Both the position numbers and the translations under genes were made by a program. From NCBI GenBank assembly GCA_030834125.1, contig JAURFW010000015.1, positions 1-49,679 of the forward strand: a DNA stretch of 49,679 nt. The letters run 5' to 3'. Shown here piece after piece: positions 24,925 through 33,189 of this stretch; position 1 is the first letter of the stretch; each line of letters starts with the position of its first letter. The notes beneath the pieces were generated by a model that did no database searches, had not been told where the DNA came from, and saw nothing but the letters and a program-made list of their open reading frames with translations. Source of the DNA: Bacteroidota bacterium. Lineage in GTDB: Bacteria; Bacteroidota; Bacteroidia; NS11-12g; UBA955.

Positions 24925-26210
24925 TATATCTTTAATTCAACTTCTAGAATGCGGGCTCCTTCCATAGCTTTAATAGTGAATTCGATGTTTTCGTGTCTTA
25001 TGACTTCGTCAACTTGAGGAATTCTCTCAGCAAAATATATAATAAAACCTCCCAGAGTATTGTAATCACCTTCAACTAAATTGAAGCTGTATTTTTCGTT
25101 TAAGTAACCAATTTCGAGTCTTGCAGAGAAGCGATAATGATTTGGGCTAAATTCAATTTCTTTGCCGTCTTCGTTATCAAATTCATCTTTTATTTCTCCA
25201 AAAATCTCTTCAACGATATCTTCTAATGTAGCAATACCTGCTATCCCACCAAATTCATCTACTACCACCGCCATACTTTTACGTTCATGAATGAACTTTT
25301 TTAATAACTCGTGTGCTTCTAAAGTTTCGCTTACAATTATTACTGGATGCAGTAATTCATGTATTTTATCTGGACGATCAAATAGGTCACTGTGATGCAC
25401 AAACCCAATAATGTTTTCTACATTATCTTTAAAAATTAATATTCGAGATAATGAGGTTTCAATAAATGTATTTTTAAGTTCATCAATTGACGAATCCATA
25501 TTCAATGCGACAATTTCAGTACGCGGAATCATAAAATCTCGAACAATAATTTCAGAAAAATCTAAAGCATTACGGAATGCTTCTGTGTCTATTTCTTGGT
25601 TTTCTGAATCTCCAGTAGATTCGATTGTTGCAATAAAATTATCGAGATCTACTCGTGAAAAAACTTTATTTCCTTCTTCTAATTTATTACCTCTTAGGAA
25701 TGCCGTGGACAGACTTCTTGTAAAGGAGATAAAGGGCCATAGAATAATATTGGACAACTTAAAGGGTATAGCGAAGAGAAATAGAAATTTATCGGCTTGA
25801 GCTTTGAAAATAGTTTTAGGAATAAATTCAGCAGTTACTAAAACAATGAGAGTACTGAGTATAGTAGTAATAATAAAATTTATCAGCTCATTATCGAAGA
25901 TTAATGACAAGTAATAGTGAAGAATATCACCCATTGCGATACCGTAAACAACAAGTGCGAGATTAGTGGCAACTAAAACAGTAGTAATAAACTCATCGGG
26001 TTTTTTTAAGTACTTCCCAATCCATTTTCCACCTATTACACCTTTTTTACTTTTTAACTCAATTCTTAATTTATTGGCAGATATAAAGGCAATTTCCATA
26101 CCGGAAAAGAAACCAATTGTACTTAAGCAAAGCACAACTATAAACCAACTAAAAGTTGATATTTGAGCAATATAAATTGCTAAAAATGAATAAGGGAGAG
26201 GGTCATCCAT
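24918..26210 (-). CDS. CNNM/CorC (hemolysin family) membrane transporter with CBS domains
   Basis: The 430-residue protein has the CNNM (DUF21) membrane domain with about four hydrophobic segments (STIGFFSGMEIAFISANKL, VLVATNLALVVYGIAMG, STLIVLVTAEFIPKTIF, FKLSNIILWPFISF). A CBS pair (VRDFMIPRTEIVALN ... MAVVVDEFGGIAGIATLEDIVEEIFGEI) and a C-terminal CorC/HlyC domain (YNTLGGFIIYFAERIPQVDEVI) follow. These proteins are linked to Mg2+ or Co2+ efflux. The N-terminal SGMEIAFISANKL block is that of the general CNNM paralog, not of the gliding protein GldE as I recall it. A perfect TATCTTTG box ends 5 nt before the start. Divergent from purK. Confidence 0.93.
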   Translation of the reverse strand: MDDPLPYSFLAIYIAQISTFSWFIVVLCLSTIGFFSGMEIAFISANKLRIELKSKKGVIGGKWIGKYLKKPDEFITTVLVATNLALVVYGIAMGDILHYYLSLIFDNELINFIITTILSTLIVLVTAEFIPKTIFKAQADKFLFLFAIPFKLSNIILWPFISFTRSLSTAFLRGNKLEEGNKVFSRVDLDNFIATIESTGDSENQEIDTEAFRNALDFSEIIVRDFMIPRTEIVALNMDSSIDELKNTFIETSLSRILIFKDNVENIIGFVHHSDLFDRPDKIHELLHPVIIVSETLEAHELLKKFIHERKSMAVVVDEFGGIAGIATLEDIVEEIFGEIKDEFDNEDGKEIEFSPNHYRFSARLEIGYLNEKYSFNLVEGDYNTLGGFIIYFAERIPQVDEVIRHENIEFTIKAMEGARILEVELKIYQ

Positions 26211-26215
26211 TAAAT

Positions 26216-26223
26216 CAAAGATA
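26216..26223 (-). promoter_or_regulatory. -7 promoter box TATCTTTG for the CNNM transporter gene
   Basis: Perfect TAnnTTTG match on the minus strand, 5 nt before ATG 26210, in the 63-bp region shared with purK. Confidence 0.6.
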
Positions 26224-26261
26224 CAAATTTTTCAAAATGCTATTCAATTCTTTTTGGGAAG

Positions 26262-26269
26262 TACCTTTG
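26262..26269 (+). promoter_or_regulatory. -7 promoter box TACCTTTG for purK
   Basis: Perfect TAnnTTTG match ending 4 nt before the purK ATG at 26274. The two boxes in this divergent region are 38 bp apart, so upstream promoter elements must overlap. Confidence 0.6.
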
Positions 26270-26273
26270 TGGT

Positions 26274-27431
26274 ATGATACAGAAAAAAGTAGGAATTATT
26301 GGTGGTGGTCAATTGGGAATGATGTTGTTAGAGTCTGCTCAAGAAAATAAAAGGGCGCAGTATACAATTCTCGAGACATCAAAAGATTGTCCTGCCTTTG
26401 ATTTGTGCGATCATTTTATTGAAGGAAAGTTAACAGATGCCGAAGCAATTAAGGAACTTTCCAAAAATTGTGATGTAATAACTTGGGAAATTGAACACAT
26501 TAATGTAGATGCTTTAATTGAATTAGAAAATTCTGGAAAACAGATAATACCAAGCCCTAAAGTTTTAGAAATAATACACGATAAAGGAATACAAAAGGAG
26601 TTTTATATCTCCCACAAAGTACCAACATCTCCCTTCGTACTTTTACAGGATAATGAATTGTTAGCCTATTTAGAAAATCATCCTGAATTTATTGTTGCTG
26701 GGAAAGTAGTTGTTAAGTCTAGGACCGGAGGATATGATGGAAAGGGTGTTCAGATATTAGATATAGATCAAATCAGGGCGGGACAGTTAGCTTTTGATGG
26801 GGATATTTTACTTGAGCAATTTGTACCTGATGTACTTGAATTATCTGTAATTGTTGCGGTTGGACAAGACCTGGAAGTTGAAGTCTTCCCTTCAATTGAA
26901 ATGTATTTTAACCCTGAAAGTAATCTTGTTGAGTTTTTATTTTCTCCTGCACAGGTAAGCCAAGAAATTGAAGATAATGCTAGAAAAACAGCCTTCAAAG
27001 CTGTTGAGTCACTAAACTCTCCAGGATTATTTGCAGTTGAGATGTTTGTAATAGGTACGGGAGAGATCTGGATTAATGAAATTGCACCAAGACCCCATAA
27101 TAGTGGGCATCATACTATTGAGGGTTGCGAGTCTAGTCAATTTGAACAATTGAATAAAATACTTCTTGGTGAGGCATTAGGAGAACCGAACTTAATTCAA
27201 CCTGCGGCTATGATTAATATTGTTGGTCCTAAAGATTTTTCAGGTCCTTATGCATTAAAAGATGAATTATATTGGCTAGAACAAACAGATGTCTTTGTTC
27301 ATATGTATAGAAAAACTGAGTCACGCCCGAATAGGAAGTTAGGACATGTAACTGTGACCGCTCCTACTTTTAAAGACTTAATGAAACGTGCAAAGGAAGT
27401 AAAAGAAATGATACAAATTATACAGTCATAA
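26274..27431 (+). CDS. purK: 5-(carboxyamino)imidazole ribonucleotide synthase PurK
   Basis: PurK is the ATP-dependent enzyme converting AIR and bicarbonate to N5-CAIR in purine synthesis. The 385-residue ATP-grasp protein has the opening VGIIGGGQLGMMLLESA, TWEIEHINVDAL, the ATP-grasp lysine region VVVKSRTGGYDGKGVQ, LLEQFVPDVLELSVIV and the metal-binding end WINEIAPRPHNSGHHTIEGC. Complete and of normal length. Single gene divergent from the CNNM transporter. Its 3' end overlaps frr by 14 bp in a convergent arrangement. Confidence 0.96.
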   Translation: MIQKKVGIIGGGQLGMMLLESAQENKRAQYTILETSKDCPAFDLCDHFIEGKLTDAEAIKELSKNCDVITWEIEHINVDALIELENSGKQIIPSPKVLEIIHDKGIQKEFYISHKVPTSPFVLLQDNELLAYLENHPEFIVAGKVVVKSRTGGYDGKGVQILDIDQIRAGQLAFDGDILLEQFVPDVLELSVIVAVGQDLEVEVFPSIEMYFNPESNLVEFLFSPAQVSQEIEDNARKTAFKAVESLNSPGLFAVEMFVIGTGEIWINEIAPRPHNSGHHTIEGCESSQFEQLNKILLGEALGEPNLIQPAAMINIVGPKDFSGPYALKDELYWLEQTDVFVHMYRKTESRPNRKLGHVTVTAPTFKDLMKRAKEVKEMIQIIQS

Positions 27432-27978
27432 TTTCTTTTTCTTTTGAAGAAAGAACTTCTTCAGTTTTAGAAATGTACGAATCAATCATTTTCTGAACTC
27501 TTTCTTCACCACCGGCAATTTCGTCTTCGCTTACACCATCCCCTTTTAGCTTTTTCAATTTTTCATTGGCCTCCTTACGAAGGTTTCGGATACCAATTTT
27601 TGAATGTTCAGATTCGTTTTTTGCTCTTTTTACAAGTTCTTTACGTCTTTCTTCTGTCACCGGTGGAATATTAATTCTAATAGTTTCACCGTCGTTCTGA
27701 GGAGCAAAGCCTAAGTTAGCATTTATGATTGCGGTTTCAATATCTCTTAAAATGCTTTTATCCCAAGGCTGAATCATAATTGTTCGAGCATCAGGTGTGT
27801 TAATGTTTGCCGCTTGATTTAATGGAGTCATGGCACCATAAAATTCTAAGGAAACACCTTCTAACATATCAGGGGTCGCTTTACCAGCGCGAATTCTATG
27901 AAATTCCGACTTTGTATGCTCGATATTTTTTTCTAGTTGATTCTTCAGTTGATCCAATATTTCGTTAACACTGCTCAT
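27418..27978 (-). CDS. frr: Ribosome recycling factor Frr
   Basis: Frr splits post-termination ribosomes together with EF-G. The 186-residue protein has the family opening of a long helix with FHRIRAGKATPDMLEGVSLEFYG, the beta domain with ARTIMIQPWDKSIL, NDGETIRINIPPVTEERRKELVKRAK and a final coiled helix VQKMIDSYISKTEEVLSSKEKEI. Essential and intact. A TAAATTTG box ends 5 nt before its ATG. In many bacteria frr follows pyrH (uridylate kinase); here the upstream neighbour is the purF-like gene, so that link is broken. Its end overlaps purK. Confidence 0.97.
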   Translation of the reverse strand: MSSVNEILDQLKNQLEKNIEHTKSEFHRIRAGKATPDMLEGVSLEFYGAMTPLNQAANINTPDARTIMIQPWDKSILRDIETAIINANLGFAPQNDGETIRINIPPVTEERRKELVKRAKNESEHSKIGIRNLRKEANEKLKKLKGDGVSEDEIAGGEERVQKMIDSYISKTEEVLSSKEKEIMTV

Positions 27979-27983
27979 GGTCG

Positions 27984-27991
27984 CAAATTTA
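27984..27991 (-). promoter_or_regulatory. -7 promoter box TAAATTTG for frr
   Basis: Perfect TAnnTTTG match on the minus strand, 5 nt before ATG 27978, in the 39-bp gap between the purF-like gene and frr. Confidence 0.6.
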
Positions 27992-28017
27992 GATGATTTA
28001 TATAATTGTAAAAATGG

Positions 28018-29910
28018 TTAATATGCTCTTTCTTTTTTACCTTCAAAATAATAAACAAAACTGCGGTTGGCAACTGCAGTTCCGCCTGGAGTTGGGAAGT
28101 TTCCTGTGAAATACCAATCACCTAAGTCATTTGGGCATGCCTCGTGAAGGTTTTCAATAGATTGAAATAAAATATCAAATTCTGATCTCAAATTTTTAGG
28201 TTTTACCATTTTTGAAATCTTCTTAGATATATCAGTAACTGATAATTCTTCATACAGATCTTTTACCACATTTCTCTGTTCATGATTGGGTTTCAGTAAC
28301 TCAGATTTGGCATCTTCATATATGCGTTTTAAGATATCTATATTACCTCGTTCATTGTGCAGTTCAACAGCGGCCTTGAACGCTGCAAAATCTCCAAGTT
28401 TACTCATGTCAATACCATAACAATCCGGGTATCTGATTTGAGGGGCTGAGCTTACCAGGATTATACGTTTGGGTTCCAAACGATCAAGTAATCGAAGAAT
28501 ACTTGTACGCAACGTAGTACCACGAACAATTGAGTCATCCATGATAACTAAAGTGTCTTGCCAAGATTTGATTACACCGAAAGTAATATCATAAACATGG
28601 GTAACTAAATCTTCACGATCTGTATCATTGGTGATGAAGGTTCTCATTTTTACATCTTTCACCAATATTTTCTCTCTTCTTGGACGCCAACTAAGAATTT
28701 CCTCAGCCTTTTCTGGCTCCTTTTCAATATCAATTTTTTTAAGTGCTTCTATTTGAAGCTCTTTACGGATTTCATGTATGCCGTCGACTAAGCCATAAAA
28801 GCTAGTAGAAGCCGTATTAGGAACATAGCTAAAAACAGTATTGAGTAATTCGTTATCAAGCATGTCCATTACCGGACGTGCGAGTAATCTTCCTAATTCT
28901 TTTCTTTCCGAATAAATATATTGATCGTTACCACGAGAAAAATAAATACGCTCGAAACTACAGCTCTTTCTTCCTAGTGGTTCCATTATCTCTTCTATGG
29001 AATAGGAGCCATCTTTTTTTACAATTAGTGCATTTCCTGGATCAAGCTCATTTACATCCTCCGGGTATACATTAAAAGCCATTTGAATAGGCGCTCTTTC
29101 CGATGCAACTACAATTACTTCATCGTCAGCATACCAGTGTGAAGGCCTTATCCCGGAAGGGTCACGAATAATAAAGGCATCACCATGCCCCAACAGACCA
29201 ATCATATTAAATCCACCATCAATATTCTTGAAGCTTCGTTTTAATATTCTCGGAAGTGAAAGTTCAGATTTTATCTTTTTTGAGATTTGAAGGTTATCAA
29301 AACCTTGAGACTTGAAAATACCAAATAACCTCTGATTTTCCTCATCGATGAAATGCCCAATTTTCTCAAGCATTAATACGTTATCGCTTTTTTCTTTTGG
29401 TTGCTGGCCCAGTCCAATAAGAGCTTGAAAGAGTTCTTCGGTATTAGTGATGTTATAATTTCCAGCAAGCATTAGGTTTCTTGCCATCCAGTTGTTCTGG
29501 CGCAAGAAAGGGTGAATATTTTCAAGAGAATTGCCTCCATAGGTTCCATATCTTAGATGTCCTAAAAGTAATTCTCCTGCATACGGATAATACTTTTTCA
29601 GATATTCAACATCGTCAATTTTGTTCTCAGGAATTGAATCTAAGTCTTTAAAAACGGATTCAAAAATATCTGAAAGAGCTGTTTTACTCGCACTTCTTTG
29701 TCTTGCTAAATAACGGTCTCCAAATTCAGGGTCAAGTTTAACCACACCAATACCCGCTCCATCTTGTCCTCTGTTTAATTGTTTTGTCATTAAGAACTGC
29801 AACTTGTGCAGCCCATACCAATAAGAACCATATTTTTCTTTGTAGTATTGAAGTGGTTTTCTAAGTCGAATAAAAGCCACTCCACATTCGTGCTGAATCG
29901 CGTCGCTCAT
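28018..29910 (-). CDS. Amidophosphoribosyltransferase-like protein (long PurF paralog)
   Basis: Starting at ATG 29910 the protein has 630 residues, about 120 more than the E. coli enzyme. A short leader MSDAIQHE precedes Cys9 (CGVAFIRL), the nucleophile of an Ntn glutamine amidotransferase, which would be exposed by removal of the leader. NRGQDGAGI, LLGHLRYGTYG, RDPSGIRP and the PRPP motif VIMDDSIVRGTTLRTS (about 450-465) follow. The C-terminal tail (about 560-630, DLGDWYFTGNFPTPGGTA) is an extension. Bacteroidota often carry such a long homolog in addition to standard PurF; whether it makes phosphoribosylamine or has another role is open. A longer frame from TTG 29925 would start inside the TAATTTTG promoter box and is rejected. 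Confidence 0.87.
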   Translation of the reverse strand: MSDAIQHECGVAFIRLRKPLQYYKEKYGSYWYGLHKLQFLMTKQLNRGQDGAGIGVVKLDPEFGDRYLARQRSASKTALSDIFESVFKDLDSIPENKIDDVEYLKKYYPYAGELLLGHLRYGTYGGNSLENIHPFLRQNNWMARNLMLAGNYNITNTEELFQALIGLGQQPKEKSDNVLMLEKIGHFIDEENQRLFGIFKSQGFDNLQISKKIKSELSLPRILKRSFKNIDGGFNMIGLLGHGDAFIIRDPSGIRPSHWYADDEVIVVASERAPIQMAFNVYPEDVNELDPGNALIVKKDGSYSIEEIMEPLGRKSCSFERIYFSRGNDQYIYSERKELGRLLARPVMDMLDNELLNTVFSYVPNTASTSFYGLVDGIHEIRKELQIEALKKIDIEKEPEKAEEILSWRPRREKILVKDVKMRTFITNDTDREDLVTHVYDITFGVIKSWQDTLVIMDDSIVRGTTLRTSILRLLDRLEPKRIILVSSAPQIRYPDCYGIDMSKLGDFAAFKAAVELHNERGNIDILKRIYEDAKSELLKPNHEQRNVVKDLYEELSVTDISKKISKMVKPKNLRSEFDILFQSIENLHEACPNDLGDWYFTGNFPTPGGTAVANRSFVYYFEGKKERAY

Positions 29911-29922
29911 GGATTTGAAAAA

Positions 29923-29930
29923 CAAAATTA
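29923..29930 (-). promoter_or_regulatory. -7 promoter box TAATTTTG for the purF-like gene
   Basis: Perfect TAnnTTTG match on the minus strand, 12 nt before ATG 29910, with a TTG 21 nt upstream that could serve as the -33 element. Its last bases (TTG) form the alternative start of a longer frame, which supports ATG 29910 as the true start. Confidence 0.6.
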
Positions 29931-29981
29931 TGCATTCATGAGTAAAATGCTCAATAGAAATTCAATTTTGGTGAAAATATG

Positions 29982-29989
29982 TACTTTTG
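29982..29989 (+). promoter_or_regulatory. -7 promoter box TACTTTTG for the 3-hydroxyanthranilate dioxygenase gene
   Basis: Perfect TAnnTTTG match, 25 nt before ATG 30015. The leader would be longer than for the other boxes. Confidence 0.5.
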
Positions 29990-30014
29990 TGAGTATCACC
30001 AAAGAACAAAAAAT

Positions 30015-30533
30015 ATGGCAATTCAAGCACCATTCAACCTTCAAAAATGGATAGAAGACAATAAACATTTACTAAAACCACCGGTGGCAAATAAAAATTT
30101 ATATCCACTTGGGGAGGACTATATTGTAATGATTGTTGGGGGACCAAATTCAAGAAAGGACTATCATTACAATGAGACCGAGGAACTGTTTTATCAACTT
30201 GAAGGAAATATTAACGTAAAGATCCAAGAAGACGGGAAACAAAGGGATGTTAATTTGGGTCCTGGTGATATGTTTTTATTACCCCCAAAAGTGCCGCACT
30301 CTCCTGGAAGAACCGAAGGAAGTATCGGTTTAGTAATTGAAAGAGTTAGAGAGGGAAAAGGATTTACAGATGGTCTTCAATGGTATTGTGATAAATGTAA
30401 CAATAAATTACATGAAGTATATTTCGAGTTGAAGAATATTGAAACAGATTTTATCGTACATTTTAATCATTATTACAACTCTGAAGAATTAAGAACTTGC
30501 AGTAGTTGTGGTCATACAATGGAAAAACCCTAA
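30015..30533 (+). CDS. nbaC: 3-hydroxyanthranilate 3,4-dioxygenase
   Basis: This cupin enzyme opens the ring of 3-hydroxyanthranilate with O2 and Fe(II), a step of tryptophan/kynurenine breakdown that can also feed quinolinate and NAD synthesis. With the start at ATG 30015 the product is 172 residues and key positions fall where expected from characterised bacterial enzymes as I recall them: Fe ligands His51, Glu57 and His95, substrate-binding Arg47 and Arg99, and a rubredoxin-like iron site Cys125/Cys128 and Cys162/Cys165. This agreement fixes the start; an upstream alternative at 29979 would add 12 residues. It is probably co-transcribed with the methyltransferase 6 nt downstream. No other kynurenine genes are in the window. 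Confidence 0.96.
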   Translation: MAIQAPFNLQKWIEDNKHLLKPPVANKNLYPLGEDYIVMIVGGPNSRKDYHYNETEELFYQLEGNINVKIQEDGKQRDVNLGPGDMFLLPPKVPHSPGRTEGSIGLVIERVREGKGFTDGLQWYCDKCNNKLHEVYFELKNIETDFIVHFNHYYNSEELRTCSSCGHTMEKP

Positions 30534-30539
30534 CGTTTT

Positions 30540-31334
30540 ATGTACGAATTTCACGGCGATAAACGTCGATATTTCGATATGACCTATGAGGTAACAAAAA
30601 ACCATATTGTTCCCTACATTGATGGATATTTTCCAATTAAACAAGACATGAATGTTTTGGAAATTGGATGTGGTGAGGCAGGAGTTTTAAAAGCTTTTCT
30701 TGAGAAAGGTTGTAGATGCACAGGTATTGAGCTAGATCCATCGAGAATTGAATATGCAAAAGAATTTTTAAAGGATAACGTTGAAGAAGGTTCTATAGAT
30801 TTTCTTAGCAAAGACATTTACCTAGTTGACCCGGTTAAAGAATTAGGTCGTACCTATGACATAATTATTCTTAAGGATGTAATTGAGCATATACACGAAC
30901 AGGAGAAATTTGTTCCTCAACTTCATAAATTTTTAAAGGAGGGTGGAATAATATTTTTTGCATTTCCACCTTGGATGATGCCATACGGTGGTCATCAACA
31001 AATTCTGTCTTCAAAAATTGCTAGTATATTGCCTTATTATCACCTTTTGCCAGGTCCATTATATCCGATGCTAATGAAGTTATTTGGAGTAAATAAGCCA
31101 GGAATAGACTTTATGTTAGAAACAAAATCAACGGGTATAAGTATAGAGCGTTTCAATCGGATAATTAAAAAGTCAAAGTTTGAACTATTAGATGAGAAAT
31201 TCTACTTATTTAACCCAATTTATGAGCATAAATTTGGTATAAAGCCAAGAAAACAAATTAGTTTAATTAGCAAAATACCATGGGTTAGAAATTTCTTAAC
31301 TATGGGTGTTTATGCAGTGGTGAGAGCAGTCTAA
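30540..31334 (+). CDS. Class I SAM-dependent methyltransferase, substrate unknown
   Basis: The 264-residue protein has motif I VLEIGCGEAGVLKAF (about 38-52), an acidic strand end GIELDP (motif II), KDIYLVDP, and the motif IV/post-motif region IIILKDVIEHIHEQEKFV. A proline- and aromatic-rich segment (FAFPPWMMPYGGHQQI) follows, typical of UbiE/Coq3-type small-molecule methyltransferases with extra helices. The last third is hydrophobic and basic and may touch a membrane or a lipid substrate. It starts 6 nt after the dioxygenase gene, but nothing in the sequence ties it to kynurenine chemistry. Confidence 0.88.
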   Translation: MYEFHGDKRRYFDMTYEVTKNHIVPYIDGYFPIKQDMNVLEIGCGEAGVLKAFLEKGCRCTGIELDPSRIEYAKEFLKDNVEEGSIDFLSKDIYLVDPVKELGRTYDIIILKDVIEHIHEQEKFVPQLHKFLKEGGIIFFAFPPWMMPYGGHQQILSSKIASILPYYHLLPGPLYPMLMKLFGVNKPGIDFMLETKSTGISIERFNRIIKKSKFELLDEKFYLFNPIYEHKFGIKPRKQISLISKIPWVRNFLTMGVYAVVRAV

Positions 31335-31403
31335 TTTTCTATTAAATACAACATTTAAGTACTGATAGTCGTTTCATAATTATGAAAAAACCCGTCAAAA
31401 GGG

Positions 31404-31411
31404 TAAATTTG
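31404..31411 (+). promoter_or_regulatory. -7 promoter box TAAATTTG for the DUF6089-uppS-bamA operon
   Basis: Perfect TAnnTTTG match, 9 nt before ATG 31421. It falls inside a longer possible frame beginning at 31382 and argues against that start. Confidence 0.55.
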
Positions 31412-31420
31412 TGTTTTATC

Positions 31421-32359
31421 ATGTCACGCAATATATTACGTATACTATATTTATGTGCGATTGGGTTGCTTTTTGTAAACGAAACGGAAGCTCAGTTTAA
31501 TCGTAAAAAAGGTCGTCCGATCGAGGTTGGTATTACCGTTGGTGCCTCAAACTATATGGGTGATTTAACCCCTGCAATTGCTTTTAATGAAACTCATCCC
31601 ATGGGGGGAATCATATGTAGATTCAATTATTCGGATTTTTTAACCCTTCGTGGAAATGCACTTTTCGGACAAATTAGCGGTAGTGATAAGAACTATGCAG
31701 ATATTGCCGATCGTTATAAAAGGAATTTAAGTTTTAAAAGTAATATTCTTGAATTTAGTGGAACAGTAGAGTATAATTTGTCTGGTTTCACTGAAACGCA
31801 ACGATTCAATCCTGCCTCTCCTTATTTGTTTGCTGGAGTTGGTGTCTATAAATTCAACCCAATGGCATATTTTGAATATATGCCAGATGTGCATACGGTT
31901 TCTGAATATGGAGATTTATCGCAATTTGATGGTCAGTGGATAGAATTGCAGAGATTGAGTACAGAAGGACAAGAAACTACGAAGTACAACGAAAGAAGAA
32001 GATATTCTTTAACTCAGATTTCGATACCACTTGGAATTGGTTATAAAAAACAATTTTACGATGTTTGGGCTTGGGGAATTGAATTGGGTGCTAGAAAAAC
32101 ATTCACCGATTATTTGGATGATGTAAGTATGACTTATGTAGATCCTCAAATAACAGGTGGTAGTAATACAGGTTTATCAGCGGCGTTGGCAGATAGAACT
32201 CCCGAGTTGAGAGATCCAAGCCTTTATAATGATTATGGTAATGAAGAGCGTTTGGGCGCTGCTAGGGGTAATCAAACAACGAGCGATTGGTACTTATTTT
32301 TGAATTTTACATTTACCAGAAAAATTACGGGTGGAAAGGCAGCCTGTCCTCAATTCTAA
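31421..32359 (+). CDS. DUF6089-type outer-membrane beta-barrel protein, copy 1
   Basis: Starting at ATG 31421 (MSRNILRILYLCAIG) the 312-residue protein has a signal peptide ending near TEAQ. An eight-stranded-barrel-like sequence follows: EVGITVGASNYMGDLTP, FLTLRGNALFGQISG, PYLFAGVGVYKFNP, ISIPLGIGYKKQF, WGIELGARKTFTDYLDDVSMTYVD and DWYLFLNFTFTRKI. GxxNYxGDL near the start and the RKTFTDYLDDVS block are the family hallmarks. DUF6089 proteins commonly stand upstream of uppS-bamA in Bacteroidota; function unknown. The C-terminus (GGKAACPQF) carries a Cys. The next gene begins 29 bp before its stop. Confidence 0.85.
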   Translation: MSRNILRILYLCAIGLLFVNETEAQFNRKKGRPIEVGITVGASNYMGDLTPAIAFNETHPMGGIICRFNYSDFLTLRGNALFGQISGSDKNYADIADRYKRNLSFKSNILEFSGTVEYNLSGFTETQRFNPASPYLFAGVGVYKFNPMAYFEYMPDVHTVSEYGDLSQFDGQWIELQRLSTEGQETTKYNERRRYSLTQISIPLGIGYKKQFYDVWAWGIELGARKTFTDYLDDVSMTYVDPQITGGSNTGLSAALADRTPELRDPSLYNDYGNEERLGAARGNQTTSDWYLFLNFTFTRKITGGKAACPQF

Positions 32360-33185
32360 GGCTAATAGAAGAAAACGTATTTACGCAATAGTGCTTAGTC
32401 TAACAATGACTCTGCACCTTTCTGTGTTGGCTCAAGGTTATTTTTCTGGGAGAAGAGAGTACGGTGTAGTTTTAGGAGTGAGTAATTACTATGGAGATTT
32501 ATCTCAAGGCCAAAATACTCAGTATATCAGACCCTCATTTGGTGTGTACCAACGATACAATATCAGCGATTACTTTGCTTGGAGGAATCAGTTATCTTAT
32601 TTGTCTATTGCAGGAACAACTGATGGAAATTCAAATTATCAAATTCAGAATCTAAATTTTCAAACAGATATTTACGAAATATCGAGTCTTATAACATTTG
32701 ATTTTCATTCATTTGGAACAAATATTAAAAGTGGTTTACAAACGCCGTATGCAATGCTAGGTTTGGCCGGTTATCAGTTTAATCCCTACAGGTTGGATGC
32801 TTCAGAAATTGGCTTAAGAGCTGCAAATACAGAATATCGAAAGAAGGCATATAGTAGAGTTCGAATTGGAGTGCCTTTTGGTTTAGGTTATAAGTTTAGA
32901 AGTTCCCATAGAAAATATAAGGGTGCATGGATTTTTGGAGTAGAAGCTATGTGGCGCAAGACTTTTATGGATCACCTAGATGATGTAGAAGGAGTTTATC
33001 CTAGTTATAAAGAGTTAAGTGAGAATATTTCGGAATCTGTCGCACAATACAGTCAGGCACAAACCATGAACGGGAATGATCCTTTTCCAAAAGGAACCTT
33101 CAGAGGAGATGCGTCTCTCGATGATTGGTATTATTTCTACGGATTTAATTTGTCGTATCGTTTTACACCTTTAACTTGCAGGTAA
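32331..33185 (+). CDS. DUF6089-type outer-membrane beta-barrel protein, copy 2 (GTG start)
   Basis: The 284-residue protein is a diverged tandem copy of the preceding gene: EYGVVLGVSNYYGDLSQ, FGVYQRYNISDYFAWRNQLSYLSI, PYAMLGLAGYQFNP, RVRIGVPFGLGYKFR, WIFGVEAMWRKTFMDHLDDVEGVYPSY and a terminal FNLSYRFTPLTCR align with it strand by strand. The frame starts at GTG 32331, which gives RRKRIYAIVLSLTMTLHLSVLAQ as export signal and overlaps copy 1 by 29 bp; GTG 32391 or ATG 32406 would truncate the basic n-region. It is 4 nt upstream of uppS and translationally coupled. Both copies end in a Cys-containing tail. Confidence 0.83.
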   Translation: MERQPVLNSKANRRKRIYAIVLSLTMTLHLSVLAQGYFSGRREYGVVLGVSNYYGDLSQGQNTQYIRPSFGVYQRYNISDYFAWRNQLSYLSIAGTTDGNSNYQIQNLNFQTDIYEISSLITFDFHSFGTNIKSGLQTPYAMLGLAGYQFNPYRLDASEIGLRAANTEYRKKAYSRVRIGVPFGLGYKFRSSHRKYKGAWIFGVEAMWRKTFMDHLDDVEGVYPSYKELSENISESVAQYSQAQTMNGNDPFPKGTFRGDASLDDWYYFYGFNLSYRFTPLTCR

Positions 33186-33189
33186 TTTC

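Noticed and set aside
24918-26210. CNNM transporter as the gliding protein GldE
   Set aside because: It has the same domain types, but the N-terminal SGMEIAFISANKL block fits the general hemolysin-family paralog as I remember it, and no gldD or ssb neighbour is present.
29911-29925. Longer PurF-like start at TTG 29925
   Set aside because: The TTG is the last part of a perfect TAATTTTG promoter box; the ATG at 29910 keeps the expected short leader before Cys9.
29979-30014. Longer N-terminus for the 3-hydroxyanthranilate dioxygenase
   Set aside because: Starting at 30015 puts all iron ligands and both Cys pairs at the positions of known enzymes, and a -7 box lies inside the extension.
31389-31406. 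Inverted repeat ACCC...GGGT before the DUF6089 operon as a terminator or operator
   Set aside because: The stem is only four base pairs and is not followed by a T-tract; it may be chance.
31382-31420. Longer DUF6089 copy 1 start at 31382
   Set aside because: The signal peptide begins properly at 31421 and a TAAATTTG box lies in the extension.
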